From Spodoptera frugiperda (taxonomy: Eukaryota > Arthropoda > Insecta > Lepidoptera > Noctuidae): 64,000 nt of DNA. The notes beneath the pieces are model-generated. The model had not been told where the DNA came from, ran no database searches, and saw nothing but the letters and a program-made list of their open reading frames with translations. The position numbers and the translations under genes were made by a program. Positions 45,051-56,535 of this stretch are shown piece by piece; positions within the stretch are counted from its first letter, which is position 1, and every line of letters begins with the position of its first letter. The DNA is taken from the NCBI RefSeq assembly GCF_023101765.2, contig NC_064231.1, positions 4,230,501 to 4,294,500 on the forward strand. The letters are read 5' to 3'.

Positions 45051-45514
45051 TGATAAATACGGCTTACTTGATATTCCATGAATCTATTAAACTTAGTTTA
45101 TGGGGAAAATGATGAGTTGTTCTAAAAACACCATAAAGATGGTGTGCCGCAGTAAAAATGTTTTGTAGTCCTGTTTTATGATCGTTTGATCATCATTTCG
45201 AGAAGCTTCTCTTAATATTAAGTAGCTGGTATAAAACTATGTGCTGATGTAGTTGCGGTTAAAATTCTGATCGTGTGTTATAGAGAAACGTGGGTCTTTA
45301 GTGCTTTTTAAGATTTTGATGGTGTTTTTTATTTTAATAGATGTTTGTAGGCACTGTATTTTAGAGATTGTAGTTTTCTTTTTTTTTTTTTCTTCTCCTT
45401 TCCAAAACAACAAGTTCAGCATATATGTATATACTACAGTATAGAGGATTCTTAAAATCGACTTTACAAGATTTTGAGTGATTTTGTTTTATGAAATAAC
45501 ACAAATTCGATGTT

Positions 45515-45652
45515 TGTTTATCAATCACGCTAAAACTACTGAACAGATTTTGATGTACGAGTAATTTGGCATACAGAGTATCAGCTGCCTTGGGTGATAG
45601 AATATTCTTTATCTCACAGGAATACGGACGAAGCCATTGGCAGAAGCTGGTA
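45515..45652 (-). repeat. RTE-like LINE 3'-end fragment, inverse copy
   Basis: TTTGTTTATCAATCACGCTA, AAACTACTGAACAGATTTTG, GGGTGATAGAATATTCTTTA and GGCAGAAGCTGG. Reverse of 26897-27062. Confidence 0.7.
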
Positions 45653-46140
45653 TTTTATATAGGTACCTACAGCACAGTGTTCAATTCATCGCCACAACAA
45701 AGCTATTAGAACTAATCGCTCCTTCAATCAATATATCACAAATTCAATAATCAGTGAACAGATTTCAGCCGTCATTAGCCGCACAATGGAGGCAGGAGGC
45801 GAGGAATGTCAATATCTGAACATTCTGTACCATTGTCCTCGCGCCAGGGAGAGACAATAACCTATGTTATATGTTTATAGCTGTAGTATATTATGTACGT
45901 GTATTGTAAACGTTTAGGGGATGAAAGATTTTTAGGTGGGTTAGCGGTTTTGGTTTTTACTTGGTTACGGTTAAAAGGAATGGTTATCGTGGTTTTACGT
46001 AAACTATGTGTACTGAATTTATCTCGGGCATACTTGTTAGAATATTGCCATTTTTTTGAAAAAATGAAATATACAATGACTTCTCCCACCTATGGGCGAA
46101 TGGTTATGAGGGTTTTGTTGCAGAATTTATCTCGGACATA
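45653..46140. other. non-coding stretch, nothing recognised
   Basis: Opposed open frames at 45862-46186 cover each other. GGGCGAATGGTTATGAGGGT text at 46095 resembles 45970-46000 (GGAATGGTTATCGTGG), and TTTATCTCGG(A/G)CATACTT occurs at both 46017 and 46127, a decayed local duplication about 110 bp apart. Confidence 0.4.
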
Positions 46141-46235
46141 CTTCTCCCGCCTTGGGTGCCTGTTTTTCGAGCCGGAGCCCCGGTAAACCCGGTAGATAGT
46201 CCGCAGATCCGGATCGGCATCAGCCTTGCACCATA
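46141..46235 (-). repeat. family A SINE-like repeat, minus strand, internally deleted
   Basis: CTTCTCCCGCCTTGGGTGCC is joined to TTTTTCGAGCCGGAGCCCCG, then TAAACCCGGTAGATAGTCCG and CAGATCCGGATCGGCATCAG. The CTGACTAAAA core is deleted. Confidence 0.8.
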
Positions 46236-48280
46236 TTATGCTAAGATGTCATTTGAGGCGAGTTTTATTTTGATTCAATGCCTCTTGTAATATAGGGTGG
46301 TTGTTGAGCAGCAGGACTTTCGTATGTACATATTACGTAACATTTTAATATTTTTCTATGACAAAAGGGGGCAGATATTTTAGAATTATGTCCTATATTT
46401 AGTTTTATAAACTTAGTTCAAGAGAATATTATAATTTCGGTATTTCTTGAAAATAATCAACCAACTATGAAACGATAGCCTTCAAGTGAACTGCAATTAG
46501 CACGTTAGCGTCCCATCACGGCTAAGCCAGAGCCACATAATCTCCCCACAGACTAAGTCGAGCAAGTAATTAATCTGCTGTGACGTCACAGATATGAGCG
46601 TCACTATAATGCGCTCAATTATCTTCACGCTCGACGCTTTGTGGGTAAGCAGACAAGATTGCGTTGATGTATGGTATCGCTTGCTCATCAACGTGTCGTG
46701 GTTATAGGTAGTGTGTCGGTTTATGTAGATAATAATGCTTTGTTATTATTATGTGATCTAAATAGAACTGCTGACAAGACTAGGGACAAGGTTCTTTATT
46801 CGATAATTCCAAAAATGTACCTAAGTGATTGATTTTTAAGTTTTCTAGTTTAGTTGTAAATATTATGTAGTAGTATATTGAATGTTCAATAAAATAAACT
46901 TGTAGTTTATGTTCTTCAAAGTATACTGAGTTAAATAAAGTGATTGAAATATATATATAAAAAATGGGTACATTATGTCTGACAAACTTTTTGTCTGTTA
47001 TGTTCCATGTTGTTGAGGCGAGCCGATGCGATGCAATTTTTGACCCAGTGCCCATAAGAAAATACGAAAACCTAATACTTATCTTAAAACAGCCTGAAAA
47101 GCAACCTTTCATAAAATTAGTTGTATGTAACACAATAATACAAATACCAGTTACTAAATACAAAGTATCGTAAATATTCTTACAATTCTGACCACCCCTA
47201 GCAAGTCAGGGTCACGTAAATGTAATGTGTGAATAACCACCAAACAAATAACACAAATAGTTATTAAATAATCCAACAATCAATCAAACAAATAGAATAA
47301 CAACAAACTTGACACCACAACAGAATTAAACATCACAACTTGACGTCCACAATAAGCGTGCATTAGTCCCAATTACATGTCACTAATGATGGTCAATTTT
47401 TATCAATTCAATAAAAACTATGATCGCTAAGACGTAGATTAATGATAGTTTCATTCGATTACTATCATCTGTTTGTCGTATATGTAGATAGACGAGCGTT
47501 TTATTAAAATACGTACTGTATACGTAATTGAATACGTTTTTATTTTTATTTTTAGGGTGTGTTTTTTTATGAATATTCGCTTTTTTGTAGTTTGGTGCAT
47601 TTATTGTTAAGTAGATGACGAATGGAAGCTGTTATTATAAATTAGTTATACTTTAATGTTATAACCTTGTATCCTAAAAGTGTATACAGAGCTTTCCTGG
47701 TCAATTTTAAAGCCAATAACATTTTTTTATGAAGTGCATAGTATATCTAAGGAATGTGATAAATTGTGGATTGAATGAAGAGTTAGGAAGTATAATATGA
47801 ATCAAAAGTAGTTCAGAGCATAGGTACTAAAAACAATATTGTATAGACGCAGATAGAAAATCAATACAAACACATAATTTACGAATATATCTTGAAAAAC
47901 TTGACTTTCCAAGACACCCTTCTGAGTCATTCCCAAAAAAATCTTTTAACAATCTAATTAAGTTCGTTTTTTCAGTAACATTACAAAGGAGGCTCCCCTC
48001 AGCATAACATAACAACGCGCCTTTGCCCATCTTTTATTAAAACGGAAACGATAGCCCATTCGTAGATACTTCTTTATTCTCGAATAAAACGACTGAGGGT
48101 GCATAAAATAACAATGTTGCACTTACGTAGCTTTATTTACATTGTTCCTGTATTACATTGCTCGGTTTTGTGTTGAATTGTAACTGAAAATCGATCATGA
48201 GATGACAAAAACAACGACCAGTTTAGAGTAATACTTTCCTTTTAAAATGCAGTGTTTCATTGGTAGAGCAAAGGTGTGTA
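46236..48280. other. long non-coding stretch with a CRE-type palindrome
   Basis: TGTGACGTCACA at 46579-46590 is a perfect 12-bp palindrome around TGACGTCA (46581-46588). The 127-codon minus frame at 46780-47163 is hydrophobic, with no family resemblance, and mirrors a plus frame. No repeat family is recognised. Confidence 0.4.
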
Positions 48281-48440
48281 GTCAGATGGGGCCCAGCAGG
48301 GCTGATGCATGATCGCTGTACATTACCTAGCGGGTTTACCGGGGTGGTTTTTAGTCAGTAAGAGTCTGACACTCCCTCTCGCCTCACCTAAAGCGGGAGA
48401 AGTAATTTGATGATTTTTCCCCTTAAAAAAGAGGTGTATA
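48281..48440 (+). repeat. family A SINE-like repeat, internally deleted
   Basis: GGGGCCCAGCAGGGCTGATG, ATTACCTAGCGGGTTTACCG, then directly GGTGGTTTTTAGTCAGTAAG (the CTCCGGCTCGA block is lost), AGTCTGACACTCCCTCTCGC and AAAGCGGGAGAAGTAATTTG. Confidence 0.85.
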
Positions 48441-49458
48441 GTAAAATGTGAGAATGGAAAAATCTCGTATGCAACTTTATTTACTATGGGTCGTTGAGCC
48501 AACGGTAAGTAAATATTGTTGATGTGATGTTCATATTCGGTTTTCAGGTCTAAAATAGTTCCCACACTCTTTCTGAAAACCTAGATTTTTTCATTTAGTT
48601 CTCATAAGTTGGCGAGGGAGATACTTCTAGAGTTGCTGCCGTCAGAAACCTAATATTTTTATTGTAAGTAATCAATACATATTACAGGCCAAACACACTG
48701 GTTACAACCCCTACAAGACATATTACAGCCGCCAAGACTCCCTCGCCTACATAAGCCACATGGCCCACTGGGATACTGTCCTTGTAAAGCAAGTTCCGTA
48801 ATGCTGCTCATTATTTCTGCTCCCCTGGTACTAATGTGTGATACAGTTACATTTCTGTGTAATAAGAGAATGGGAAATATAGAATTTATAGATTTTAGAA
48901 AGTTTTATATTTTTCGAAATATGATAGATAAGAAAACCCACTTCGTAATATATTTAGCATCACGAATTGATGCTCCCACACTACTATTAAAATGTTAACA
49001 AACACTTATGAACATGTTCCAAGTAGTGCCTGTAATTACCTAATAATACCCATTAACAATTTATATTCGCTTGGTTTCACCTGAATTTGCGACAGAATTT
49101 CTGACATAAGCTAAAAATCCCAATTAGGTCGTTATACTTTGGCCAATCCAAAAATAGTTCTCGAAGCCTTTTATTCTTCAAATCTACTAATGCAACATTA
49201 GAAAAACACCACTATAAAATTCAACCAATAGCACACTCATCATAAACAGACCTACATATAAGAGATATACATACACCAAGCCTTTCATTGATTTCATATG
49301 TTGACGACCCTTGTCCATTAGGTAGATGGATCGAACTGGACTCAGATTTACATTGCAAATGTACCGTCAAAGGCCATGTTAGAATTTTACATTCCACTCG
49401 CAAGCTTTTAAAACATCGTGTTGTCTATACTTCTATAGAATTGGATTTGTTTGTACTA
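48441..49458. other. non-coding stretch, nothing recognised
   Basis: A perfect 10-bp inverted pair, GGCGAGGGAG (48611) and CTCCCTCGCC (48738), spans 137 bp. No other feature. Confidence 0.4.
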
Positions 49459-49565
49459 CAGTGGTCACATGCGCCTGACCACCACTAAGTTAATATTTGC
49501 TTGCGCCTGATGAAATTTGCTCTCTAGTCTCGCCCCATAACCTTGAATTAACGAATGAAGAAGTG
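49459..49565 (-). repeat. dispersed repeat B with terminal hairpin, copy 2
   Basis: GTGGTCACATGCGCCTGACCAC at its left end is the hairpin seen at 2537-2560, followed by ACTAAGTTAATATTTGC, GCGCCTGATGAAATTTGCTC and AATTAACGAATGAAGAA. The reverse complement is collinear with 2465-2565. Confidence 0.7.
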
Positions 49566-50034
49566 TATTAGATTCATTTTTAATTACAATACTTGTCCCT
49601 AGCCAAACTCAAGGTGCAACATCAGGCTTGTTTTAAAAATAGCTTAATTTTTTCTACGCTAAATCTTTTTAACGACTGCAGACGTAATTATCATACGATG
49701 GAAAATATAGAACTATCATAAAAGCCAAGCTTTGCCCGTTCATTTTCTCATCCATCTGAAAGAACTTTTCCCAACGTAAAGCCAGGTAACGTTGATCCAA
49801 TAAAAATGTTATAACCAATAGAAAGATTAGGTTTCCAACTCGTCTTAGATCACATCAGATCCATCTTTGTCGATTTGCCTTCGTTTCGAGCCCTTCGGGA
49901 AATTTGATGCATTATCGATTTTTCTTAGGGCTGGGTATGTGTCGATAAAATTTTGTTTTAGCTGTATTGTCGATACAATGTTCTCATTTACACACACAGT
50001 AGGTAAAGGGTAAATATAATGTATCAAAGAGTAA
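49566..50034. other. non-coding stretch, nothing recognised
   Basis: No coding signal or recognised repeat. Confidence 0.4.
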
Positions 50035-50205
50035 CGATGAAGATTCTTACACGTTCTTCTTCATTCAAAGCTACATTTTGGGACGAGCACCTAGCTTCAC
50101 TGGCGAAGAGACTGAAAGACAATTCAATTTGACGTTTCAAAAGTGCCTAATTAAAAATTATTTGAAATAATTGCTTTAACTTTGACTTTGACTTTTAAAT
50201 CAATT
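50035..50205 (-). repeat. dispersed repeat W, long inverse copy
   Basis: TTACACGTTCTTCTTCATTC, GGGACGAGCACCTAGCTTCA, GAGACTGAAAGACAATTCAA, TTTGACGTTTCAAAAGTGCC, ending TTTAACTTTGACTTTGACTT. The terminal TCAAAGTCAAAG word of the family is intact. Confidence 0.8.
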
Positions 50206-51335
50206 TGTCTATATCATTTGGTATGTATCTTCAAATTATGATTGTTTTAATTATTTAAACTTTTCATGACCACTATTATTGAATTGGTGTTGACATAATC
50301 TTTACAGCACAGAGACTTTCTGTTATACCTAAAAAAGTGTTTGAATAATAGGTAGATAACGCAGTGTTACTAAGTAAAGGACCATTTAGATTATTAAACT
50401 AAGTGTTATTACTACATTTTTACTTTTAACCGACTTCATTAACGACATTTTCACCAATCACTGAACAACAAAATCTATCGATATCAAACCGTCCAATTCT
50501 ATCGATAAATCACATCACTAAACCGCGCGTCTAGGATTACAGTCCACCGGAATACCTGAGCATCCTGAGTATTATTGTGATGGATTTTAGATTACCCGCA
50601 TGTGAGGCCAGTCCGTAAATAAATACAGATGTTAGGCATTTAATAAGATAGAGTATCCGTCTCACTCGCCTCAGGGAAATCACTGTTCTACAGTTTTGTT
50701 TTAAGTTGAAAATAGCGCTCGTGCTTAGTACTGCTATTCATTCAATAAAGAATGTTTAAAGTTTTATAGCGAATGAAAGGTTGGTGTTGATGGATAAAAA
50801 TCTAATTGAGAAACAATAATCTTAAATGGTAAGTTAGACTGCAAAGTAAGCGATTTTAGGTTGTATTATTATTTTGACCATGGGCGGTTTTGGCGGTTTT
50901 GGCATTGGTATCAAAATTCCACTAAGTTCATAATTGTATCTGGTAGACAGACTCATGAGGTACGATAGAGTACCTAAGCTGTAAGTAAACTCTGTCTACT
51001 ACCCCTTGAACCACAACAGACGTGCATGTCAATTCCATGTATTGCTCATCACAGTTTCAATACAAGTCTCATTTAAAATTTCGTTGGAAATGCTGAAACG
51101 TGCCTATTGTTAGCATAATCAGTATTGTAATATTGTGCCCAGTAACAGCCAATATTGACCGTGCAACGTTATTGCAATGTCTATATTTCGGGGAACATTT
51201 TCAATCACTAATTCCACAAATATCGACAATGAATTTCACATCACTATTGTTCGGTTCTACAGTAGAATGTACCGGAGCGTGCATTGTGACGGGATTCAGG
51301 AATTTGTAGATAGGATGCTCAGGTTTCAAATCACA
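50206..51335. other. non-coding stretch, nothing recognised
   Basis: GGCGGTTTTGGCGGTTTTGG at 50883 is a short direct duplication. No coding signal. Confidence 0.4.
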
Positions 51336-51494
51336 CTAGAACATTATAAATGTGAAAATTTGTTTGGATGTTTGTCCCTAAATTACGCTGAAATTATTGA
51401 ACGGATTTTGATGAAATTTGGTATTATGAGCTGATTTTTTAGGATACTTTTTAACTCACGGGAATCACGGGCATCGAAGGTGGCAGAAGCTAAA
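51336..51494 (-). repeat. RTE-like LINE 3'-end fragment, inverse copy
   Basis: ACATTATAAATGTGAAAATT, GAAATTATTGAACGGATTTT, GATGAAATTTGGTATTATGA and GGTGGCAGAAGCTAAAA. Reverse of the fragment at 26897. Confidence 0.75.
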
Positions 51495-51698
51495 ATACAA
51501 AATGGGAATAAGAAATACTACAAATACACTTATGTATTTTTCCTAATGGATATTACTAATAATTAAGCTTTGATTATAGAGTTTCAGTAAACATTCATGT
51601 TTAATCATAAATGAATAGGTATTTTGTTCTGTTTACGTAATAGCAGGTATATTCAATGCGTAGGAAGTGTCCATTGTGAGATTTTCTGAACAATTATA

Positions 51699-51845
51699 AT
51701 GATGGTTCGATTTCATAGGAATTTCCTCCCAAGGATCCTCCGATTGTGGAATGAACTCCGAGGTTTTCCCAGAAGGCTTCAATGCCTTGCCATATTGAAG
51801 AGCCCTATGCTCTTCAAAAAAAAGGCAAGGCGCATGATTACATAC
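51699..51845 (+). pseudogene. non-LTR retrotransposon ORF2, C-terminal remnant
   Basis: Reads FHRNFLPRILRLWNELRGFP followed by RRLQCLAILKSPMLFKKKAR. The (F)LPR-xRLWNELP-xxFP and later F-K pattern is the recognised C-terminal end of Jockey/CR1-type reverse-transcriptase proteins in moths (family knowledge). The catalytic domains are absent. The frame stays open to 52010 but loses resemblance after about 51845. Confidence 0.65.
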
Positions 51846-52074
51846 GTACGTGCGTTCAGAGGCTACTGTAACCACTTACAATCATGTGTGTCGTATGCAT
51901 TTTTGCCACCGGTGGTAATGGTATATAATAAAAATTATACACAATTCATAATAATTATAATTCCAAAAACCCATAATATCTACTTTATTCATATTCAGCA
52001 GAATCAGTAGATACTGTAGGTCAGGAAAAAATTACTGAACAAGATTTTTCAGCAAAAAAATTGTAAATGTTTAC

Positions 52075-52130
52075 CTTTAGGCCACATAATCGCTTACCAT
52101 CAGGAGAATAAAATGAGTTAAGCTCGCCAT
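52075..52130 (-). repeat. dispersed repeat L scrap (inverse)
   Basis: CCACATAATCGCTTACCATC and AGGAGAATAAAATGAG resemble the CGATTGCTTACCATCAGGTG end of repeat L. It follows the ORF2 remnant at 51699, consistent with L being the 3' part of a LINE. Confidence 0.45.
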
Positions 52131-55100
52131 TAATACAAGACTCAAGCCTTAATACGAAGAAGAAGAAAAATTGTACTCGTTGACCTTGAGAAAATCTTAA
52201 AACGTGTTTTTGAAACATTTCAATTTGTCTCATAATGTCACGTAAAGCCACGAGCCATGTATCTCGGGCCGCAACAGGCGCTTCTAATAAGCAGCCATTA
52301 CTGAAATTAAGGCATCAATCTCTCCGCCCCGCGTCGATGCCTTCCGCGCTCTTCTAAGATTTTAGCCATAGAGTAATTTTTGTAAGGGAGCTTGTTACAG
52401 AATCGACTTTTATGATTTTATGCTTGTGTATATTCTAATCTGCTTTTTGGGTTGTAAAGCTGATGAAAAGTTTATATAGTTTTAATAATTATGTCATTAT
52501 TTGTCTTCACTTTTCTTTTTCAGAACGTGATTTTCATTTGAGCCTTTAACTGCCATCAGAAAACTGTTGAAGGTTAACGTAGGTCACCGGTGACCTACGT
52601 GGCAGTTAACGTGTTAATTAGGAGTTAAATATAAGGTTCTCTTATAAAATAATGGTAATCCATAAAAAACTCGCGTGTGGAATTATGTCAAAAAAATTTT
52701 GGGTAGAAATCGGTACTCCATTGTGGTACAAGTTCCAGATTTGATTTGCTGTCCATTTGACTTTTTTAGTCTGGATCTGTTGAATAAAGGACACAAACTG
52801 CCTACAAAAGATTGTACATTTATTTTCATATTTTAGGATAGATATTGTTATATAACCCGTGTCCTTTCTACCCCGATTTTCTTGTTCTAGGTCACAGGTG
52901 AAAGTTGGTTGTGGTCGCGACATAAATTTCCGTTTAAGGCAATAAACGCTTGTTACGCTTAGGGTCGCGGATTAGGATTGCGAGCCCATTGCGGCGCGGT
53001 TCCGTAGCCGCGGGAAATATGGGATCATTTTAGGAAATACGTCGGTACTCATAGCTCGATGTTTTGGACAATAATCAGCCAAATGTGTTTGTTGGATTAT
53101 GCAAGAGCGGTTTAGTAGAGTGTTATAAGTGGTTTGAATGGAATAGAGGTTGAAATGTTGAAGACATTTTTAGTTTTAGGCTGGAAAAAAATTAATTAAC
53201 CTTTATATAAAATTAATTAGAGTAAATAAACCAAACCTACAGATTGTGGGTGTAGGCGTTATCATCTATCGGTAGAAACGATAAAATAATAATTAATTAT
53301 TACCCAAGTACCAAGACATCTAAATCGGAATACATTCATATAAATGGAAATAATACTTATGTGGCATTAGCAACAGCCCAAAATAATAACTAACAAAACG
53401 AAAATATAAATAGAATACAAATAATAATTACCATTATAACAATGAAATCGATCACCAACATCTCATTATTACTCAATATTCATTTTCCTCGACATTTCAT
53501 ACTGTTTCCATTACACGTGCTACCAAAAAGATATTGGATACACACACACAGCTCAAGGAAAACGTGTTTGAAAATCTATCAAAATTTAATAATATTTACT
53601 TCCCATACAACAAACAAAAGGTTTTTTAATCTTACCATCGTAGTCGCGGAAGCGGGAAAATTTACAAAACATCCACTCGCTTTTGTTTACCCCCTGTATA
53701 TTGTGAGTGACGTTATCGAATTGCTTTGTGTCCATCGCTTGTCATACACTGACGGCTGAACAATACAGCCGTGTAGATTACGAAGTGTAAGTGAAATTAG
53801 CTTTTGTTGTCGGTTGCTTTTTTGGTACGGCGGAAATTAGCGGCTGTCTCTAGGTTAGTGGGTCTGGTTATCTTCATGGTTTGCTTGTTTAGGGGGTAGA
53901 TAGAGGGTGACGGTAATAATTATTAAGATCTATTACCTATATTTTCCATTGCAAATGTATAATGTCTCTGTAGGGTAATGAAAACCACTATTGAAAGATT
54001 TGGAGAAGATATCACAGTTTATCTTCAGATTAGTAAATGGTTGACTATATAAAAGTCATGCTCAAAATTTTACATTTATCTTTAATTTAAACAAAAGAGA
54101 CAAAATATAATTCATCACAAAATAAACAAAAAATAGTAAAAACCAAAAATATTCATCAAGAACGTCAATGGTTTTCATACATCAACTATAGGAAATTCAT
54201 TCATGTGACCACTGTTCTGGAAAACAAATGAAAATCCTTTGATAAATAATAATAAACGTGAATTTATTTCGCATATAAGGGGAGTATGTGCTCAATACCT
54301 GAATGGAAGATGAGACAATCGATGCTCAAAACCTTTGTTCTCATTTGTATTGTTTTAATACAAATAAATCTGCGTGTACGCGGACCGTGACGGACCAATG
54401 GCTCCCTATACAATAATACATAATAAATTCAACTGATGTGATATCATTGTCATGTAAATTTTGGAAATGTGTGGAAATTAATATGACTAAATATTTGTTA
54501 ATTACGATGTATGAGTTTTGTTGTTTTGTTACCCAGTCGGGCGGTGAGCGCGGAATATTTTATGTCTGTTTGGTTACACTTAGACTGACTGGTTAATGTT
54601 TTAACTGAATTGTATTTTTTAAAAAAGGTTTATCGGTTATCGTATTCATAGTTTTACATGATTGAAATAATATTCTTCCTAAACATAGAGTTTCAAAGGG
54701 CTGAAATTTGGATAAAATGTTATTGATTTGTATATTGTTAAAAAAAACTTCAACATTTCTGCGTTTTAGTTTTCTTTAGAGAAGTTACTTCTATAATGTA
54801 CTGTACCATTATATGCAAATAAAACATCATAGTTAAATGTAAGTACCTGTAGTCTTTACATGTAAAACCCAATAGGTACCTAACTGCACAACTTAACTAA
54901 AGCGACACAAACAGTCGAAGCCCTCCGAAAAAAACACGAACACAACTGAAATATTCAAAAAATGGTGTTCGAAAACGAAACGAAATTCGAACTCGGAATA
55001 ACAGTGCATCGGACCGTTAGACCGACTCGTGAAATTTTAACTAGCAGCCCACAGTGTGCACTTTTATTTGCAATGACGTGTACAGTGGAACACGGGTGCA

Positions 55101-55400
55101 GTCAACAAATTGTTTTTGCTTACATTACAGTGCGTGGCCGAATAATTGGGCAGTGTACACTTGTTAATTCATTACGGGTGATAGACAGTTGGTAATGGGC
55201 GGAAAATATTTATTGTGCATTTTTAAGTTTAATTACATTATTGGGCTTGGGGTTCGGATGATGGTATTTTTGCAGGTGAATTAAAATGTTGTTCGTGTGG
55301 TGAATGTTGTTTAATTATGCGGTTTAATTTGTAGTTTAACTTATTGCCTTGTTGATGAAATTGTAATATAGTAGTATATAATACGTAGGTAATAAATATT
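52131..55400. other. long non-coding stretch
   Basis: Apart from the palindrome at 52577-52600, no repeat is recognised. Frames of 93 codons (52642-52923, -), 105 codons (53442-53759, +) and 77 codons (54962-55195, +) show no family resemblance and no matching splice sites. Confidence 0.4.
52577..52600. repeat. perfect 24-bp palindrome containing AGGTCA/TGACCT
   Basis: Half-site ACGTAGGTCACC (52577-52588) is followed directly by its exact inverse GGTGACCTACGT (52589-52600). It contains AGGTCA and TGACCT separated by CCGG, an inverted repeat of nuclear-receptor half-sites. A looser outer pair, TTAACTGCCA (52547-52556) and TGGCAGTTAA (52600-52609), surrounds it, so it may be the middle of a small foldback element. 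Confidence 0.85.
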
Positions 55401-55571
55401 TTCTCCTGTGTTGTGGGTGCATATACAAACATACAAATTCACATACACATGACACTCAGACCCGAAACAAACAATTTGTACATACAAAGAGTTGTTCCGT
55501 GCGGGAATCGAACCGGCTACACGTTATATTTTGGTAGCCGGTTGCCTAGCCACCGCGCCATCCGTGTAGTC
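55401..55571 (-). repeat. tRNA-derived SINE T, best copy
   Basis: Minus-strand tRNA-like head: A box TGGCTAGGCAACCGG (55538-55552) and B box GGTTCGATTCC (55504-55514), the two RNA polymerase III promoter boxes at usual spacing. The body follows: AACAACTCTTTGTATGTACA, TCGGGTCTGAGTGTCATGTG and GCACCCACAACACAGGAG. The intact boxes make this the copy most likely to have kept a promoter. The two other copies (37961, 43575) have lost one or both. Confidence 0.85.
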
Positions 55572-55959
55572 ATTTATCATCATGTACGTTACAATATCTT
55601 TCATAAACAATAAAAACTTTTACCAACTTTAAAAATTAAGATGACAACTTAAACAAAAGTAAATCTTGGAGTAATCTTAATGAAATTCATCAGTTCGTAT
55701 AAAAATAGTGAAGTGAGCAGTTTGCATAATAGTCTCGAGTTTAATAATGCAGTTTGGACGATATCGCAGCTGCATTCATTGCGCATCGGCTAAGAAAATT
55801 TAATCCAATGGAACTTCTCAACTTTAGTCCAACGTTCATATACGAATCGTGGAAGGCTTTTGAAATGTTAACTTTTTTACTTATTTATTATGTTTCAAAA
55901 ACTGTGAATAATTTGTTTACTGAGATATTTGCGTATAAACCTTTGCTTTTAGTGATATG
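55572..55959. other. non-coding stretch, nothing recognised
   Basis: The 90-codon frame at 55754-56026 runs into repeat X and is not supported. Confidence 0.4.
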
Positions 55960-56077
55960 CCTGATAGTAGCAGCGCTACACTCGCCGCGTCGTCGCGGAA
56001 TGCTAATCATGAATATGAGCATCTAGCATGGCTTGAAACTAGTCGAGTTCCTTGTCAAACAGTTACGTGAGTAAGCT
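55960..56077 (+). repeat. dispersed repeat X, copy 3, beside a minisatellite
   Basis: AGTAGCAGCGCTACACTCGC, CGCGTCGTCGCGGAATGCTA, ATCATGAATATGAGCATCTA, GCATGGCTTGAAACTAGTCG and CAGTTACGTGAGTAAGC. It ends at the same GTGAGTAAG as 17806, 20 bp before the heptamer array. Confidence 0.75.
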
Positions 56078-56096
56078 GTAAAGTAAAGCTGACGTG

Positions 56097-56535
56097 AAAG
56101 GTCAAAGGTGAAAGGTGAAAGGTCAAAGGTGAAAGGTGAAAGGTAAAAGGTAAAAGGTGAAAGGTCAAAGGTACAAGGTTAAAGGTCAAAGGTGAAAGGT
56201 TAAATGTCAAAGGTGAAAGGTCAAAGGTGAAAGGTCAAAGGTCCAAGGTGAAATGACAAAGGTCAAAGGTGAAAGGTTAAAGGTTAAATGTTAAAGGTCA
56301 AATGTTAAAGGTCAATGGTCAAAGGTGAAAGGTTAAAGGTGAAAGGTTAAAGGACAAAGGTTAAAGGTGAAAGGTGAAAGGTTAAAGGTCAAAGGTGAAA
56401 GGTTAAAGGACAAAGGTCAAAGGTGAAAGGTTAAAGGAAAAAGGTGAAAGGTTAAAGGACAAAGGTGAAAGGTCAAAGGTGAAAGGTCTACGAACAAATG
56501 TCAAAGGTGAAAGGTCAAGGGTCAAAGGTTAAAGG
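56097..56535. repeat. heptamer minisatellite (AAAGGTN)n, about 63 units
   Basis: A 439-bp uninterrupted array of 7-bp units, mostly AAAGGTC, AAAGGTG and AAAGGTT, with scattered variants such as AAATGTC and ACAAAGG. Read in another phase the unit is AGGTCAA or AGGTGAA: AGGTCA-type hexamers in tandem with one base between, which is the DR1 arrangement bound by nuclear receptors such as HNF4, USP/RXR and COUP-TF (family knowledge). Unit variants are interspersed rather than blocked, suggesting replication slippage with local shuffling. Confidence 0.95.

Noticed and set aside
46780..47163. 127-codon open frame, minus strand
   Set aside because: Hydrophobic, AT-driven, mirrored by a plus-strand frame, no family motif. 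Chance frames of this size are expected in 64 kb of AT-rich DNA.
48611..48747. 10-bp inverted repeats GGCGAGGGAG/CTCCCTCGCC as transposon ends
   Set aside because: No flanking duplication and no second copy. One such pair is plausible by chance in this much sequence.
52642..52923. 93-codon minus frame
   Set aside because: No family resemblance, no splice sites that extend it convincingly.
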